DNA of 64,000 bases from Cacajao melanocephalus (Eukaryota > Chordata > Mammalia > Primates > Pitheciidae). The translations under genes were made by a program, and so were the position numbers. The notes below the pieces were generated by a model. It ran no database searches, was not told where the DNA came from, and worked only from the letters and a program-made list of their open reading frames with translations. Where the stretch lies: the NCBI GenBank assembly GCA_963573385.1, contig CAUYLG010038383.1, positions 53,029 to 117,028 on the forward strand, written 5' to 3'. Of this stretch, positions 45,580 to 56,704 are shown piece by piece; position 1 is the stretch's first letter; every line of letters begins with the position of its first letter.

Positions 45580-46340
45580 TATTAATCTTTTAAAAGTTAT
45601 TGAGGTATACTGTGTAGTTCATTTTGATTATCCTGGTGAATGTTTCATATATACTTGAAAACTGTGTATAACATGTTGTTTATGGCTGTAGTGGTACATT
45701 AATGTCAGTAAGATCAGTTTTGTTGAGAGAGGTTAAGTCATTTACATCCTTGCTGATTTTTTATCTGATTATTCTTGAAATCTCCTGCCAGTTGTTTGCT
45801 TTAATTCATATATTTAAAAGCCATATTATTAGGGACATACAAATAAAGAATTTTTGTTTTCTTGGTACACAGATCTTATCACCATGAAATATTGATTTTT
45901 GTAATTGGAAACTTTTTAAATTTATTATGAATTCTATATTTTCTGGTATGAAGTGTTAATATAAACACAGCAGATTTCTTATTAGTATTTGATGGCATAT
46001 TCTCTTCTACTCTTGACATTTACCTATCTTTGCTTTATATTTCAAGTTATTTTCTTGTAAAAATCTCATAGTAAGATTTTAAATATTTATCCAACATGAC
46101 AATCTCTGCCTTTTAGATAAGGCATGTAAGCCATTTACATTTAATATAATCGGTGATTACTGAGTTCAAATCTGTTGTTGTGCCACCTTTTCCCTATTAG
46201 TTCAATGTTTTATTCATCCTTTTTGTATTATTATTTTTTGATTAATTGCTATGGAAGACACAAAATGCATCTTGGATATATCATAGACTTCCTTTGAATT
46301 ATATATTTTTATAATGTAAAAAACTTGGTATACTTTCATT
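45580..46340 (-). mobile_element. L1M ORF2 region (antisense)
   Basis: GAATGTTTCATATATACTTG, AAAACTGTGTATAACATG, TTACATCCTTGCTGATTTTT and GTAAGCCATTTACATTTAAT are antisense landmarks of ORF2 in order. Strongly diverged. Confidence 0.7.
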
Positions 46341-46344
46341 ACTC

Positions 46345-48200
46345 TCTTATCCTTTGCATTGTTTTACTTCTATTTACTGTTTTTTTTTTTACTTTATATA
46401 TTTTACTTCTATCTGTTCATAAACCACAAAATGTATTGTCATTATTCTTGCCAAAAGCAGAAGTTTAAAATAAGAAAAGTAACTCTTATATTTACCTATA
46501 TATTTCCTCTGTCTGATGCTCTTCATCTCTTTGTGCAAATCCAAGTTTCTATACAGTATCACTTTCCTTCTCCTTTAAGAACTTTCATATTTTTTGGAGT
46601 ATAGATCTGATGGTGATGAAATCTCTCTGCCTTTATTTGTCTGAAAAATATCCTTACTCAACTTTTACTTTTGAGATGTATTTTCATTTTATTTAGAATT
46701 CTAGGTTGATAGCTTTACTCTTTGGAATTTTAAAGATATTATTTCATTGCATTATGTGTTTATAGTTTCTGCCAAGAAGTCTGCTGTAATTCTTATCTCT
46801 GTTTTATTGTGTATGTAATGTGACTTTCTCTGGCAATTTTAAAGATTTTCTCTTGTCTACATTTTTCTAACCACTTTGATTATGATAGTCCATAATGTAA
46901 CTTTTCATTCTCATTTTTCTTGAGATTGAGTTTATTGGACTTAATGTGCTTATTATTTTAATAAAATTTGGAAAATTTTCAGTCATTATTCAATAAAATA
47001 TTTTTCTTGATCCTTCCTCTTCCACTGAGCTTCCTGGTACTACCAGTATGCATATGTTAGTCTACTTAGGTTTATCTCACAGATTACTAAAACGGCACAA
47101 TTTTTCTAGCATATTTTCACTTGGTTCATTTTTACCTTTTTCCTTGGTATGTTGTCAAGTTCACTGATCAATTCTGTGGTGACTTCTGCTCTGAATTATA
47201 TCCAGCAAAAATTTCAATTCTGATATTTTATTACCTCTAGAATTTCAATTTGTTTTCTTCTTTTGTATTTTACATTTTCCTCCTCATCACATTCATGTTT
47301 ACCTTAAATATTTGGGCATATTGAGTACATAAAACATCATAAAACATCTAACGTCCTTTTCTTCGAATCCATCATCTCAGTCTTTTTTGGTTCTGATTTT
47401 AGTGACTGAATTTACTCTTTATTGGGATAATTTAATTCTGTATATATAGAATATTTTTTAACTAGGTAGTGTGCATTGTGTATTTTATGGTGAAGGATGC
47501 CTGGTTTTTTTTTTTTTTTGGCATTTATTTAAAAAGGAATATCTTTGTTGTGGCTGGACACTAACATGCTTGCAGATTAATTTGATTCTTTCCAAGTTTA
47601 TGTTAAAACCTTATAAGAACAGATAAAGGTTATATTTTATCTATAGTTAGCTTATATTCTTCTTGAATTTCTACTGAAGGCTTCATACTTTCATTCTGGC
47701 TTGTTGGAAATCAAATAATTCCTTTGTGTGGGATTTGTTTGGCTTCCTCTAGGAATTGTTTGACTTTTAGTAACCCAGAAATTGTGCTTCCCCAGATTTT
47801 ATATTTTGCCTGGCCTCGTCAGATTTTACCCAATTCATGTACAGATTGATATTCAGACAAAGACTCAATGGGATCCATTTTCTTCCTCTATCTTCACATA
47901 CCTCTACCCTCTGTAATACAATGTTCCACCATCTTACTCTTCCTAAAATCCAATCTGTTTTCTCAATTCAGAGAAAGCACTGAACTTTGGCTTACCTTCC
48001 TTTGCAAAGGGATTTGCAAATTACCTCTAGGTACAAAGCTGGGATGATCATAGACTCCATCCATTTATATCCTTTTCCAGGAATCTTGGTTCTTCACTGT
48101 CTGCTTGTTTGAAATACATGTTTTATATGTATTTTTTCAATATTATATTTTTTATTAGAAAATAAAACAGAATTATGTTACTTTCTCAGGCTTGGAAGTA
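46345..48200 (-). mobile_element. L1M upstream region (antisense)
   Basis: The plus strand follows a known antisense order of old L1M elements: AAGAAGTCTGCTGTAATTCT, AAAGATTTTCTCTTGTCTAC, ATTTGGAAAATTTTCAGTCA, ATTATTCAATAAAATATTTT, TCAAGTTCACTGATCAATTC, TAGAATTTCAATTTGTTTTC and, weaker, CCAGGAATCTTGGTTCTTCA near 48080. It contains a T15 run at 47505-47519. Decay increases toward the right end. Confidence 0.65.
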
Positions 48201-48204
48201 GAAG

Positions 48205-48480
48205 TATAGATGTTCATTCTAGGGGTTATTTTTTATATATGATCAAATTTCTTTCCAAAAGGGTTGAACCAATGTATATTACCAATACAATGACTACTTT
48301 CTTTACTAAAACAGTTTCAGTTAATTTTTATTTCACTAAAACTTTTTATAAACTTTTATTTTAATAGCATACTCTTTATGTGAAAATGTTTGTGTCATAT
48401 ATGTGTTTTTCTTAATACTCATTTCTCATGAGTAAGTGAATATATGCTTCTATGGATTGGCATCAAAGTTCATATGGTTG
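48205..48480 (-). mobile_element. L1M ORF2 scrap (antisense)
   Basis: CTTTCCAAAAGGGTTGAACC followed by ATTACCAATACAATG, and later ATTTCTCATGAGTAAGTGAA, resemble antisense L1 ORF2. Weak. Confidence 0.45.
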
Positions 48481-48484
48481 TATC

Positions 48485-48831
48485 TGTAAAAATTTTAGAT
48501 ATGGGTTTTGTGATCTCTGGGAAAAAAATGCAAAATCATACATTATGTCTTTGAAATTTTAAAGTATCTTACTGATGTAAATCAACACAAAATGAAGAAA
48601 GCGTTATTACAGATTTATGGACTATGGTAATATAGTTAAAATATATGGTTTGTTCAATGTTCCATGTTTTTGTAGTAATATAATGTAAAATCATATCTCT
48701 ATCTTGCTAAATTTTTTCTCCTTACCACAAATAAATTTTAAATTAGCATTTTAAAAATAAATAAAACAATATGGAAAGTAGAAAAAGGAAAAGAAAATAG
48801 GGAAGTTGTATTATATACTCATGTCTTAGTT
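48485..48831. other. Unique AT-rich stretch, no feature seen
   Basis: No gene or repeat recognised. Confidence 0.4.
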
Positions 48832-49167
48832 CATTTTGTGCCACTACAACAGAATAACCAAGACTGAGTAACTTATAATAAACAGAAATTTACTGGCTCA
48901 CAGTTCTAGCGTCTGGAAAGTCTACTATTAAGGTGCCAATCTCTGATGAGAGCCTTCTTTCTGCATAATTACATGGTGGAAGATGAGAGGGTGAGAGATG
49001 GCAAGATGGAGCCAAACTAGCTATTTTGTAATAGTACCAGTTCCATCTATGAGAGTAGAGCCCTCATGGTCTAATCATGTTTTAATGGTCTCACCTCTCA
49101 ATACTGTTACAATGACAATCAAATTTCAACATCGGTTTTGGTGAGGATAAAAATTCAAATCATAGCA
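48832..49167 (-). mobile_element. MaLR LTR (MST/MLT1 type, antisense)
   Basis: It begins TGTCTTAGTTCATTTTGTGC and ends in CAAATCATAGCA. Between are CAGAATAACCAAGACTGAGT, AATTTACTGGCTCACAGTTC, TACATGGTGGAAGATGAGAG and GTCTCACCTCTCAATACTGT. This is the reverse complement of a MaLR LTR. No internal region is attached. Flanking 5-mers do not match. Confidence 0.8.
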
Positions 49168-49291
49168 CGTTAATATCTGTAATTCTATTAGTAGTCATAC
49201 GAAAGATAACTACTTCCAAACTTAGGATTATTGACATTTACATTTTTATACATTTTCAATCAAACTTTATAGATAATTTCATATTCAACTT

Positions 49292-50578
49292 TTTAAAAAA
49301 TTTATTTTTTATGTTTTGTTATTTGTTACTTTAAGTTCCATGATGCATGTGTAGAAAATGCAGATTTGTTACATAGGTATACATGCACTGTGGTGGTTTG
49401 CTGCACCTATTGACCCGTCCTCTAAGTTTCCTCCCCTTGCCCCCTGCCCCTCAACAGACTCTGGTGTGTGTTGTTCCCTTCACTGTGTCCATGTGTTCTC
49501 ATTGTTCAACTCCCACTTATGAGTGTAAACATGAGGTGTTTGTTTTTCGGTTCCTGTGTTAGTTTGCTGAGAATGATGGCTTCCAGCTTTATCCATGTCC
49601 CTGCAAAGGACATGATCTCATTCCTTTTTCTGGCTGCATAACATTCCATAGTATATATGTACCACATTTTCTTTATCCAGTCTATCATTGATGGGCATTT
49701 GGGTTGGTTTTAAGTCTTTGCTATTGTAAACAGTGCTGCAATAAAGATATGTGTGCATGTGTCTTTATAGTAGAATGATTTATATTTTGGGGGGTATATA
49801 CCCAGTAATGGGATTACCAGGTCAAATGCTATCTCTGGTTCTAGATCCTTGAGGAACCGCCATACTGTCTTCCACAATGGTTGATCTAATTTACATTCCC
49901 ACCAAGTGTTCCTGTTTCTTCACAGCCTCGCCAGCATCGATCGTTTCTTGACTTTTTAAAAATCATCATTGTGACTGGATTGAGATAGTATCTCATCGTG
50001 GTTTTGATTTGCATTTCTCTAATGATGAGTAGTGTTGAGCTTTTTTTCATGTTTGTTGGCCGTGTAAATGTCTTCTTTTGAAAAGTGCTCATACACTTTG
50101 CCCACTTTTTGATGTTTTTTTTTTTTCTTATAAATTTAAGTTCCTCATAGATTCTGGATATCAGGTCTTGTCAGATGGGTAGATGACAAAAATGTTCTCC
50201 CCTTCTGTAGGTTGCCTGTTCACTCTGATGATAATTTCTTTTGCTATGTGTAAGTGCTTTAGTTTAATTAGATCCCATTAGTCAATTTTGGCTTTTATTG
50301 CAATTGCTTCTGGCGTCTTCATCATGAAGTCTTTGCCCATGCTTATGTCCTAAATAGTATTGCTTAGGTTTTCTTCTAGGGATTTTATCGTTTTGGATTT
50401 TACATTTAAGTCTCTAATTCAGCTTGAGTTAATTTTTGTATAAGGCATAAGGAAGAGGTACAGTTTCAGTTTTCTGTACATGGCTAGCCAGTTTTCCCAG
50501 CACCATTTATTGAATAGGAGATCCTTTCCCCATTGCTTGTTTTTGTTTTGGTTTGTCAAAGATCAGTTGGTTGTAGAT
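49292..50578 (-). mobile_element. Primate L1 (L1PA/PB-type), 5'-truncated (antisense)
   Basis: Antisense order from the 3' end: T-rich tail, TGTTACATAGGTATACATGC, GTTCCCTTCACTGTGTCCAT, CAAAGGACATGATCTCATTC, GGTATATACCCAGTAATGGG, GCATTTCTCTAATGATGAGT, TTTTGCTATGTGTAAGTGC and CAGCACCATTTATTGAATAG. It stops abruptly at about 50578. Only the 3' 1.3 kb was inserted or retained. Confidence 0.95.
49506..49688 (-). pseudogene. L1 ORF2p C-terminal remnant (60 codons open)
   Basis: On the minus strand this frame reads MWYIYTMECYAARKRNEIMS and then SFAGTWIKLEAIILSKLTQE, the same C-terminal segment of ORF2p as at 40534-40902. The upstream coding region is broken by stops. Confidence 0.85.
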
Positions 50579-52535
50579 GTACTTTTCAGTTAATAATGTA
50601 ATTTAAACAGTTTTAAGACATCATTTATAATCACAATATATTTGATATAAATGTAATATTATTTGAATCATTGGTTTTTTAATGCTATTTTCAAATAATT
50701 TTAAAATAAAACGTGTATTATTTTTGTGAGTCAAATCCCTACTAAGTTTTGTTTGTGATTTTAAATTATTTCTGCAGGAAACATAATTAGATGCAAACAG
50801 TGCATAAACTTTAAAAAAGGCATTTCATGCACAATGCCAAATTTCTTTCTTAAGGTGATATAATGATATATATTTCCACAAAAATTCCATGATATTGATT
50901 GTTTCCCTGCAGTAAAATTAGCTTCCACTGTTACCATTTAAAAACAAATTCAGGTTGAAATTGTATTTCTCACCTGATTCTGTTAAGTTTCCATTTTAAG
51001 TGCTGTGTATTAGTATTCTGAATTCCTAGGAATTAGAGACTGTTTGGAGCAAGGGCCACAATCACAGAAGGTCTGGGTGTTTCCTTTTGCCAGCGCAATG
51101 AATGCAGGCCCCTTTTAGCCTACTTTGTTCGAGGAGCTCTGGGTATGTAAACTGATACAAGCCAGCTGGGTGAAGGGCAATGGTACTCTAGTATCTCACA
51201 TAAGATTTCTGTGTTTCCAGATCTAGAGTTGTTTCAATTTTACATGCAAAAATAGCTTCTTGATCGGCTGCCCATCCATTTCAGTCTGAGGAACCCAGTG
51301 ATTCATGAACGAATTCTTACATGATTACTACGTAGGTTTTATTTCCTATTATGTAGAAACAGGGAACATACAGCCTGTGAAGAACTTTTTTTCTTATCCA
51401 AAAGTTACCCACTGACTGAATAGATTAAGTGGACATTATTCACAGCTGAAAAAATATTTCACATGCTTCTATTTCTAATTTTAAAGAAACATGAGATAAT
51501 TTATTTCTAGTTATAGGGAAATATCCACTACCATGCAAAATATCCCATCAAAGTATTAGAGGAACAGTGTCCCCATTGAATTAGGTAGAGTAATTATTTC
51601 CCATTTTTATTATGAAGCAGGTTAGAGAGAGAATAAAAGGGTTGTGTTTTCCATGAGGGAAAGGTATTTGTGTCAGATTTTGTGGGGGAAGGTGTATCTA
51701 TTCCTTTTTGTTTTTCTTTCCTCATTAAGTGATAGAAAATCTTCAACTCAAAGGTATAAAGACAGATAGGTTTGTGAAATTGAGAAGTGCTTCTGGAGAG
51801 GGTGGCAAAGGCCACCTCTGATTTGGGGTGGGAAGTGAGGAATGCACAGAAGTGTACTGTGAAAAACTAGGATCCAAAAGTAAAACAAAAACAACAACAA
51901 CAACAACATGATATGAAAAACCTAGCAGTGGAGACGGTAGGTGGAGAGCCCCAATCAAGGACCACTTACCTATAGGCATAAATGGTGTTTTAGAAGATTT
52001 TTAATATTCTCCTTAATGGAAAGATATTTTATGCTGGTGGTAGCTCAGGAGAAAAGAGCAGGTCTTAGTAAAGTTTACAAATGCCTTGAAGTCAGGTGTA
52101 AAAAGGGGCACTGCCATGAACTCACATTGTCTATACCAAGGTGATGACTATCTCTGTCATTTTATGCAGAAGCAAAATGACCAACATAGAAGGGACCCCC
52201 CAATTTCCTTTCTCCAAAATGTGTACACAATATTTTTTTCTTCTTGAGAATAATGAGGAGTGATCTTAGCATAAAGAGCATCCTTTCCTTCAAATCCAGC
52301 AACAACAATGATGTAAATTTTATCTGTGGAAATAGAAAAAACTAAAGTCAGATTGCTCTCAGTTTCAATGTTTTATGTTCCCACCTATTTCATTCTTTCA
52401 TTAGCAACATGTCTTTTTTTTCCCCCAAACTGACTATATGATGACTCAGTCTTTGAGGATAGAGGCAACTGCCTAAAGTTAATTATCCCATAATCGTTAC
52501 TACTATTGTTCAAAAAAGTAACTCTCAAAATATCA
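50579..52535. other. Unique stretch with a (CAA)n run
   Basis: No gene or known element is recognised in about 2 kb. A CAA/CAAAA run lies at 51882-51908. Short frames of 60-78 codons near 51594-52144 have no domain. Confidence 0.4.
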
Positions 52536-52539
52536 GGTT

Positions 52540-52640
52540 TGAGATGCATTATAAAGACCATCTACTTTCACATTCTTATTTTATGGATGAGGAAACTTAT
52601 GCTAAAAGTAGTTGAGATATTTGTTGAAGGTAATTTTCTG
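52540..52640 (-). mobile_element. MIR fragment (antisense)
   Basis: TTATTTTATGGATGAGGAAA followed by CTTATGCTAAAAGTAG matches the MIR reverse complement 'CATTTTACAGATGAGGAAACTGAGGC'. Confidence 0.6.
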
Positions 52641-52661
52641 TAAATGCTCTTACTTTTTAGG

Positions 52662-52795
52662 GAGGGATAACATGGGGAGAAATGCCAGATATAGGTGATG
52701 GGGGGATGGAGGCAGCAAACCACATTGCCGTGTATGTACCTATGCAACAATCCTGCATGATCTACACATGTACCCCAGAACATAAAGTACAGTTA
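52662..52795 (+). mobile_element. Very short L1PA 3' stub (sense)
   Basis: GGATAACATGGGGAGAAATG, CCGTGTATGTACCTATGCAA, CAATCCTGCATGATCTACAC and ATGTACCCCAGAACATAAAG plus an A-rich tail form the last 130 bases of an L1. It shares the variant GGAGAAATGCCAGATATAGG with the L1 end at 40100-41127, so both come from related source subfamilies. No clear target-site duplication. Confidence 0.92.
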
Positions 52796-52839
52796 AAAAA
52801 AATTATAAAAAAGTTAAAAATTTTTAAAAGTATTTATTA

Positions 52840-53010
52840 CTGGAAGTAGGATGTGAACTTTGGGATTAACTGAATTAACCATATAACTTAGTTTTTTAAT
52901 GCTTTGCCTTATTCTTCTGTAAAATGTGAATAACATCATCTACTTATTATCTCCTTCACAAAAATGTTATGAAAATAAATGTTCCAAATACATACAGAAA
53001 ATGCAATGTT
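52840..53010 (+). mobile_element. MIR SINE (sense)
   Basis: TTTGCCTTATTCTTCTGTAA, AATGTGAATAACATCATCTA and TTATGAAAATAAATGTTCC match MIR sense landmarks (CAGTTTCCTCATCTGTAAAATGGGGATAATAATA ... GAGGATTAAATGAG). Confidence 0.7.
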
Positions 53011-53658
53011 ATAATGTAATTATTGTTTGGATTATATATGATGACCATTAATTGAGGTTTGCCTTAAGATGGGTAGAATATTGGATAAAGCAAAGAGGGT
53101 GTTAAGTAATAGAAAACACATTATATAAGACAAGAGTTCATCAATTTGTAAGATCACAATAAGGCCCTTAGGATATAATTTGAATGACAGCAGTGAGATG
53201 TGGAAATGTATCTAGTACCTCAAATTGAGTTGTCATCTGAATTTTGGGAGAAAGAAACTAAATGGAGAACGTTAGAAATTATAAATATCTTACTGCCCAA
53301 TGCTTGGATATCAACTACTTTATGTTGCATTTGACTTAATCCAATCTGTACACCTTTTCTGAGAGCATATTTTGGAAAAAAATCACAATTAAAACAAATT
53401 TTTTTCAACTGTTGTTTCTACATATTAGACATTTTGTGATAATAGCACATTTGTGAGGTGAATCATTTGAACACAACTACGTAATGAGCTCTGTCTTAGA
53501 GTGAATTATGAGTGGCCTTGGCAGCTGTGCATTTTAAAGGAGCAGATTGATACAAGTAAGCTATCTGTCTTAGCTGAAACTACTGTTAACATTGTAAACT
53601 GCCAACTTTATCTTAAGTGAAAAACAATTAAGAATTTCTCTTCCTAACAAAGACTTTT
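53011..53658. other. Unique stretch, no feature seen
   Basis: No gene or known repeat is recognised. It leads into the large palindrome that follows. Confidence 0.4.
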
Positions 53659-53820
53659 TATAAAAGCAATAAGGTGATGGCATGAAGTGTGCTTATCGGG
53701 CTATAATCACACCCCGGGGGAACGAGAAGTTGCGCCACTGCACCTCTTGCTTTGTAATGACCCAGGGGTGTGATTATCTTATGATAACCACACTCCCTGT
53801 CATGCCTTATTGCTTATATA
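53659..53820. repeat. 162-bp imperfect palindrome (long hairpin), unassigned
   Basis: The left arm is 53659-53720, the right arm 53761-53820 and the central part 53721-53760. Reverse-complementing the right arm gives blocks shared in order with the left arm: TATAAAAGCAATAAGG against TATATAAGCAATAAGG (15 of 16), AGTGTG, TTATC and ATAATCACACCCC (13 of 13). The middle (AACGAGAAGTTGCGCCACTG and on) is partly self-complementary too. GC content and CpG are higher than in the surroundings. It fits an ancient hairpin-forming MITE, an exapted conserved element, or the DNA of a structured RNA. I do not recognise the family with certainty. Confidence 0.85.
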
Positions 53821-54001
53821 TTCCACATGTCATAATGAATCCTGAAGCACTTTCTAGGTCTCACAGCAAAGGCAATGACTTTGAAGTACAGGAAGTTGCC
53901 AGATTTTCTAGGTACACATAGATTAATGTTGTATACATTATGAATGACTACTTTTAAGTGGCAACCAAGCCAGGGATATTGGGGAATTTTGGCTTTGCCT
54001 T

Positions 54002-54029
54002 AAAAAACAAAAACAAAAAAACAAAAAAA
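54002..54029. repeat. A-rich (CAAAA)n-like tract
   Basis: AAAAAACAAAAACAAAAAAA and continuation; simple sequence. Confidence 0.85.
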
Positions 54030-55354
54030 CCACCTCTTTGGCTACCTTTTAAAAAAGTTTTTATCCCCCTGCTCTCATTTTGATGACTGTTAAATTATTC
54101 TGTTTCTACAGGGTACATTATTCTCCTCCAAAACCATCAGGGAAATAACATCTGTGACATAATTATCTTGCTGTTACTTGATATGATGTTTTACTATGAA
54201 AATTGGAGAGTGATGAGCTCACCAACACAAAAATTAGTTTCATTTGATTTTAAATGCTGATTATTCAAGTATCACTGTAGCTACAGATTTCTACATCTTC
54301 AGGTGTGCTATTTGAGGGAGGGGCTTTAAGGAAGCCTTTTAATTTATTCCACATGATTAAGAATCTTTCTTTCCTCAGATATTAGAGTTGCTCTATTAGC
54401 TCTAGTTATAGTGTAGATTTTATGTTATTTGGAGATAGCAATTTAACTTTGAGATTCTTCATTGCAACTGTTAATATATTCAAATTAAAGTAAGTAGAGT
54501 TAATGGTAGACTTATAGAAAAGAAGAAAGATCAGTAATAAGAGATTTCTGAATCCAGCATGAAGCTTTAATATCATAAGACAACAAGGTAATAAACTAAG
54601 CAATTATTTTTACGCAACTTGCATGATTATCAAACCGCAGAGTGAATCTGCATCTCAGAGAGAGGTTTCTAAGTAATTTTGTAACCTTCGAAATATACAG
54701 AACAGTCAACATTTAAGTCCTATCTTTTGCATGGAAAAATCTGCAACACTCTTTTCATCCTGTCATTGTAACCTTGGTGATGAAGATGGTGGCCTTTCAC
54801 TGTGACCGCTGATGAGTTGATTCAATGTCTGTGTCAGCTTCAGGATCAACTATGTTAACCTTAGGTCACTTCAAGGAAAACTGTGTCTCGAAAGTGATTA
54901 TTTAGCCGCCTACTGCATTGGCAGAGATTCTTCTGATTACCATAAAGGTCAAATATGCACATTTTGACTGGTGGTAATGAGTAGTTTTAAAGATGTTTTA
55001 GCCTTTTCTTAATCTTGCAGTGTCACTAAGGCTTCTATTGTTATGCACCAAAGAATGTGCCTCTAATTGTACCATTTGCCCTATTGTAGCTTGTACATAG
55101 AGCTAGTAGTGTGATATTCCTTGTGATAACTGCCTGCCACATGTCCTAATAATTATTAGCCTTCAATAAATTGTATAATAAGGTAACCCAAGTATGGAAA
55201 AACCAAAGGTTCTTAAAAAGTTGAAAGCAGTATTTAAGAGGCTCATGTGTCAAATTCTGATAATAGGTAGAACAAAAAAGGATATTAAAATACTTTTCAG
55301 GATATGAAAATCTTTTAAGAATTAGGAAGTGTCTTAAAAGACTTCAAATCCTAA

Positions 55355-55438
55355 ATGTGTATATGTGTATATGTGATATATAATGTATGTGTGTATACGT
55401 GTATATATACTCACATGTATGTGTTTTTGTGCATATAT
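55355..55438. repeat. (TG/TA)n mixed microsatellite
   Basis: Alternating TGTATATG and TATGTGTG units on the plus strand; alternating purine-pyrimidine sequence. Confidence 0.8.
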
Positions 55439-56579
55439 TTAAAGGTTCATCATAAAATGGCTTTTATCATTTATCTAAAAATTAATATTTGTGGCAAATT
55501 TTCTTATTAACAAACAGTATGAATGGATACTGCATGTAGAAATAAATTCTCTACAGAAGAATTGATAGTGGCATTTAACATGTGTAAGAAATATGCAGTA
55601 TGGTTTCATATTTAACACATCCAAGCAATTAGTTCTTCAGGTATTTTCAAAGAAACCAGCTTTAAAATAGACAGTTTCAAAGGATCCAAAATGCCATTAG
55701 ACACACACACACAAAAGGAATAAATATGGAAAATGCTATTTAAAATATAAATTCCAACCGAATCCTGATGCTTCTCAATAAATTCAGTAGGAATGAAACA
55801 ATTCCAGTTTCTTCTTTGTATTTCAATGACTTCTTGGATTTTAATAAGGGCACTAACTAACCTCTTCGATATTCTCTACTTTAATAGGTGTCAAACTTTT
55901 CAAAATCCACTGTAGGTGAGTAAATACAATAGAAAAACTAAACGTAGCTGGAGAAAACACTAATTGGAATGTATGACAAATAGGATAGAAAACATAAAAA
56001 TGTAGGTTAATGCTTCTTTTTAGATATAGTAAAATGTGTGCATATAAGAATATAAGAAAAATAGATTCCATTTAAGTACGAGGTTAAAAAGTAGATTTAC
56101 TTTTGGCTGCCTTTGAACTTCCAATCTTATTTCCCTAAATTAAGATATTATGCTGAAGCTAGTGGTAGACTGACACCAAAGCCAGACAGTAAAATTTAAA
56201 TTTTAGTACCATTAGAAAAGATATTTAGCATTTTCATATTTTATGGCCTTATTGAACTCTTAAAAATGATCATAATTATCTCATGGAAATAACAAGTAAA
56301 TATTTTCAGTATACTATGCATAATAATTTGAATTTATCATACATATAAAATATGTTAGACATTAATTTTCACGTAATTCCTGCTGTGTCTATTACATAAA
56401 TCTATAGGATTCAATCTGAATTAATATATTTTGGTCTAAGTCTGCATTATACCAAAATCATAGGTTAAAATTTAGCACATTTATTCTACAGAGAACCAAA
56501 ACATTCATGAGCAAATTTACATTTGTGCCTGGGATATATACATAAATTTTATTTGAATTATAGGAGTACCAGTTACATT

Positions 56580-56704
56580 TGAAATATAAAATTCTTTTTT
56601 TTTTTAACAATTTTAAAAATGCATTATTTTTTTTTTAATTTTTACTGTATTTTAGGTTTTGGGGTACTTTACAAAAGAAGACATACATGAAATATAAAAT
56701 TCTT
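56580..56704 (-). mobile_element. Miniature L1 insertion with 5' inversion and 16-17 bp target-site duplication
   Basis: GAAATATAAAATTCTT occurs at 56581-56596 and again at 56689-56704 (T precedes both copies). Between them, about 92 bases hold a T-run and AT-rich tail, then TTTTAGGTTTTGGGGTA in antisense L1 3'-UTR orientation, then CTTTACAAAAGAAGACATAC in sense ORF2 orientation. An antisense 3' end joined to a sense upstream piece is the product expected from twin-priming. Confidence 0.8.

Larger units (their letters stand above)
53821..56579. other. Unique AT-rich stretch with simple repeats
   Basis: No gene or transposable element is recognised in about 2.8 kb. Simple repeats are listed separately. 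The part at about 54760-54930 is somewhat GC-richer but without a recognisable feature. Confidence 0.4.

Noticed and set aside
53690..53775. Possible tRNA or small nuclear RNA, suggested by the structured GC-rich sequence
   Set aside because: There is no A-box/B-box pair, cloverleaf spacing or known snRNA motif; the structure is one long palindrome.
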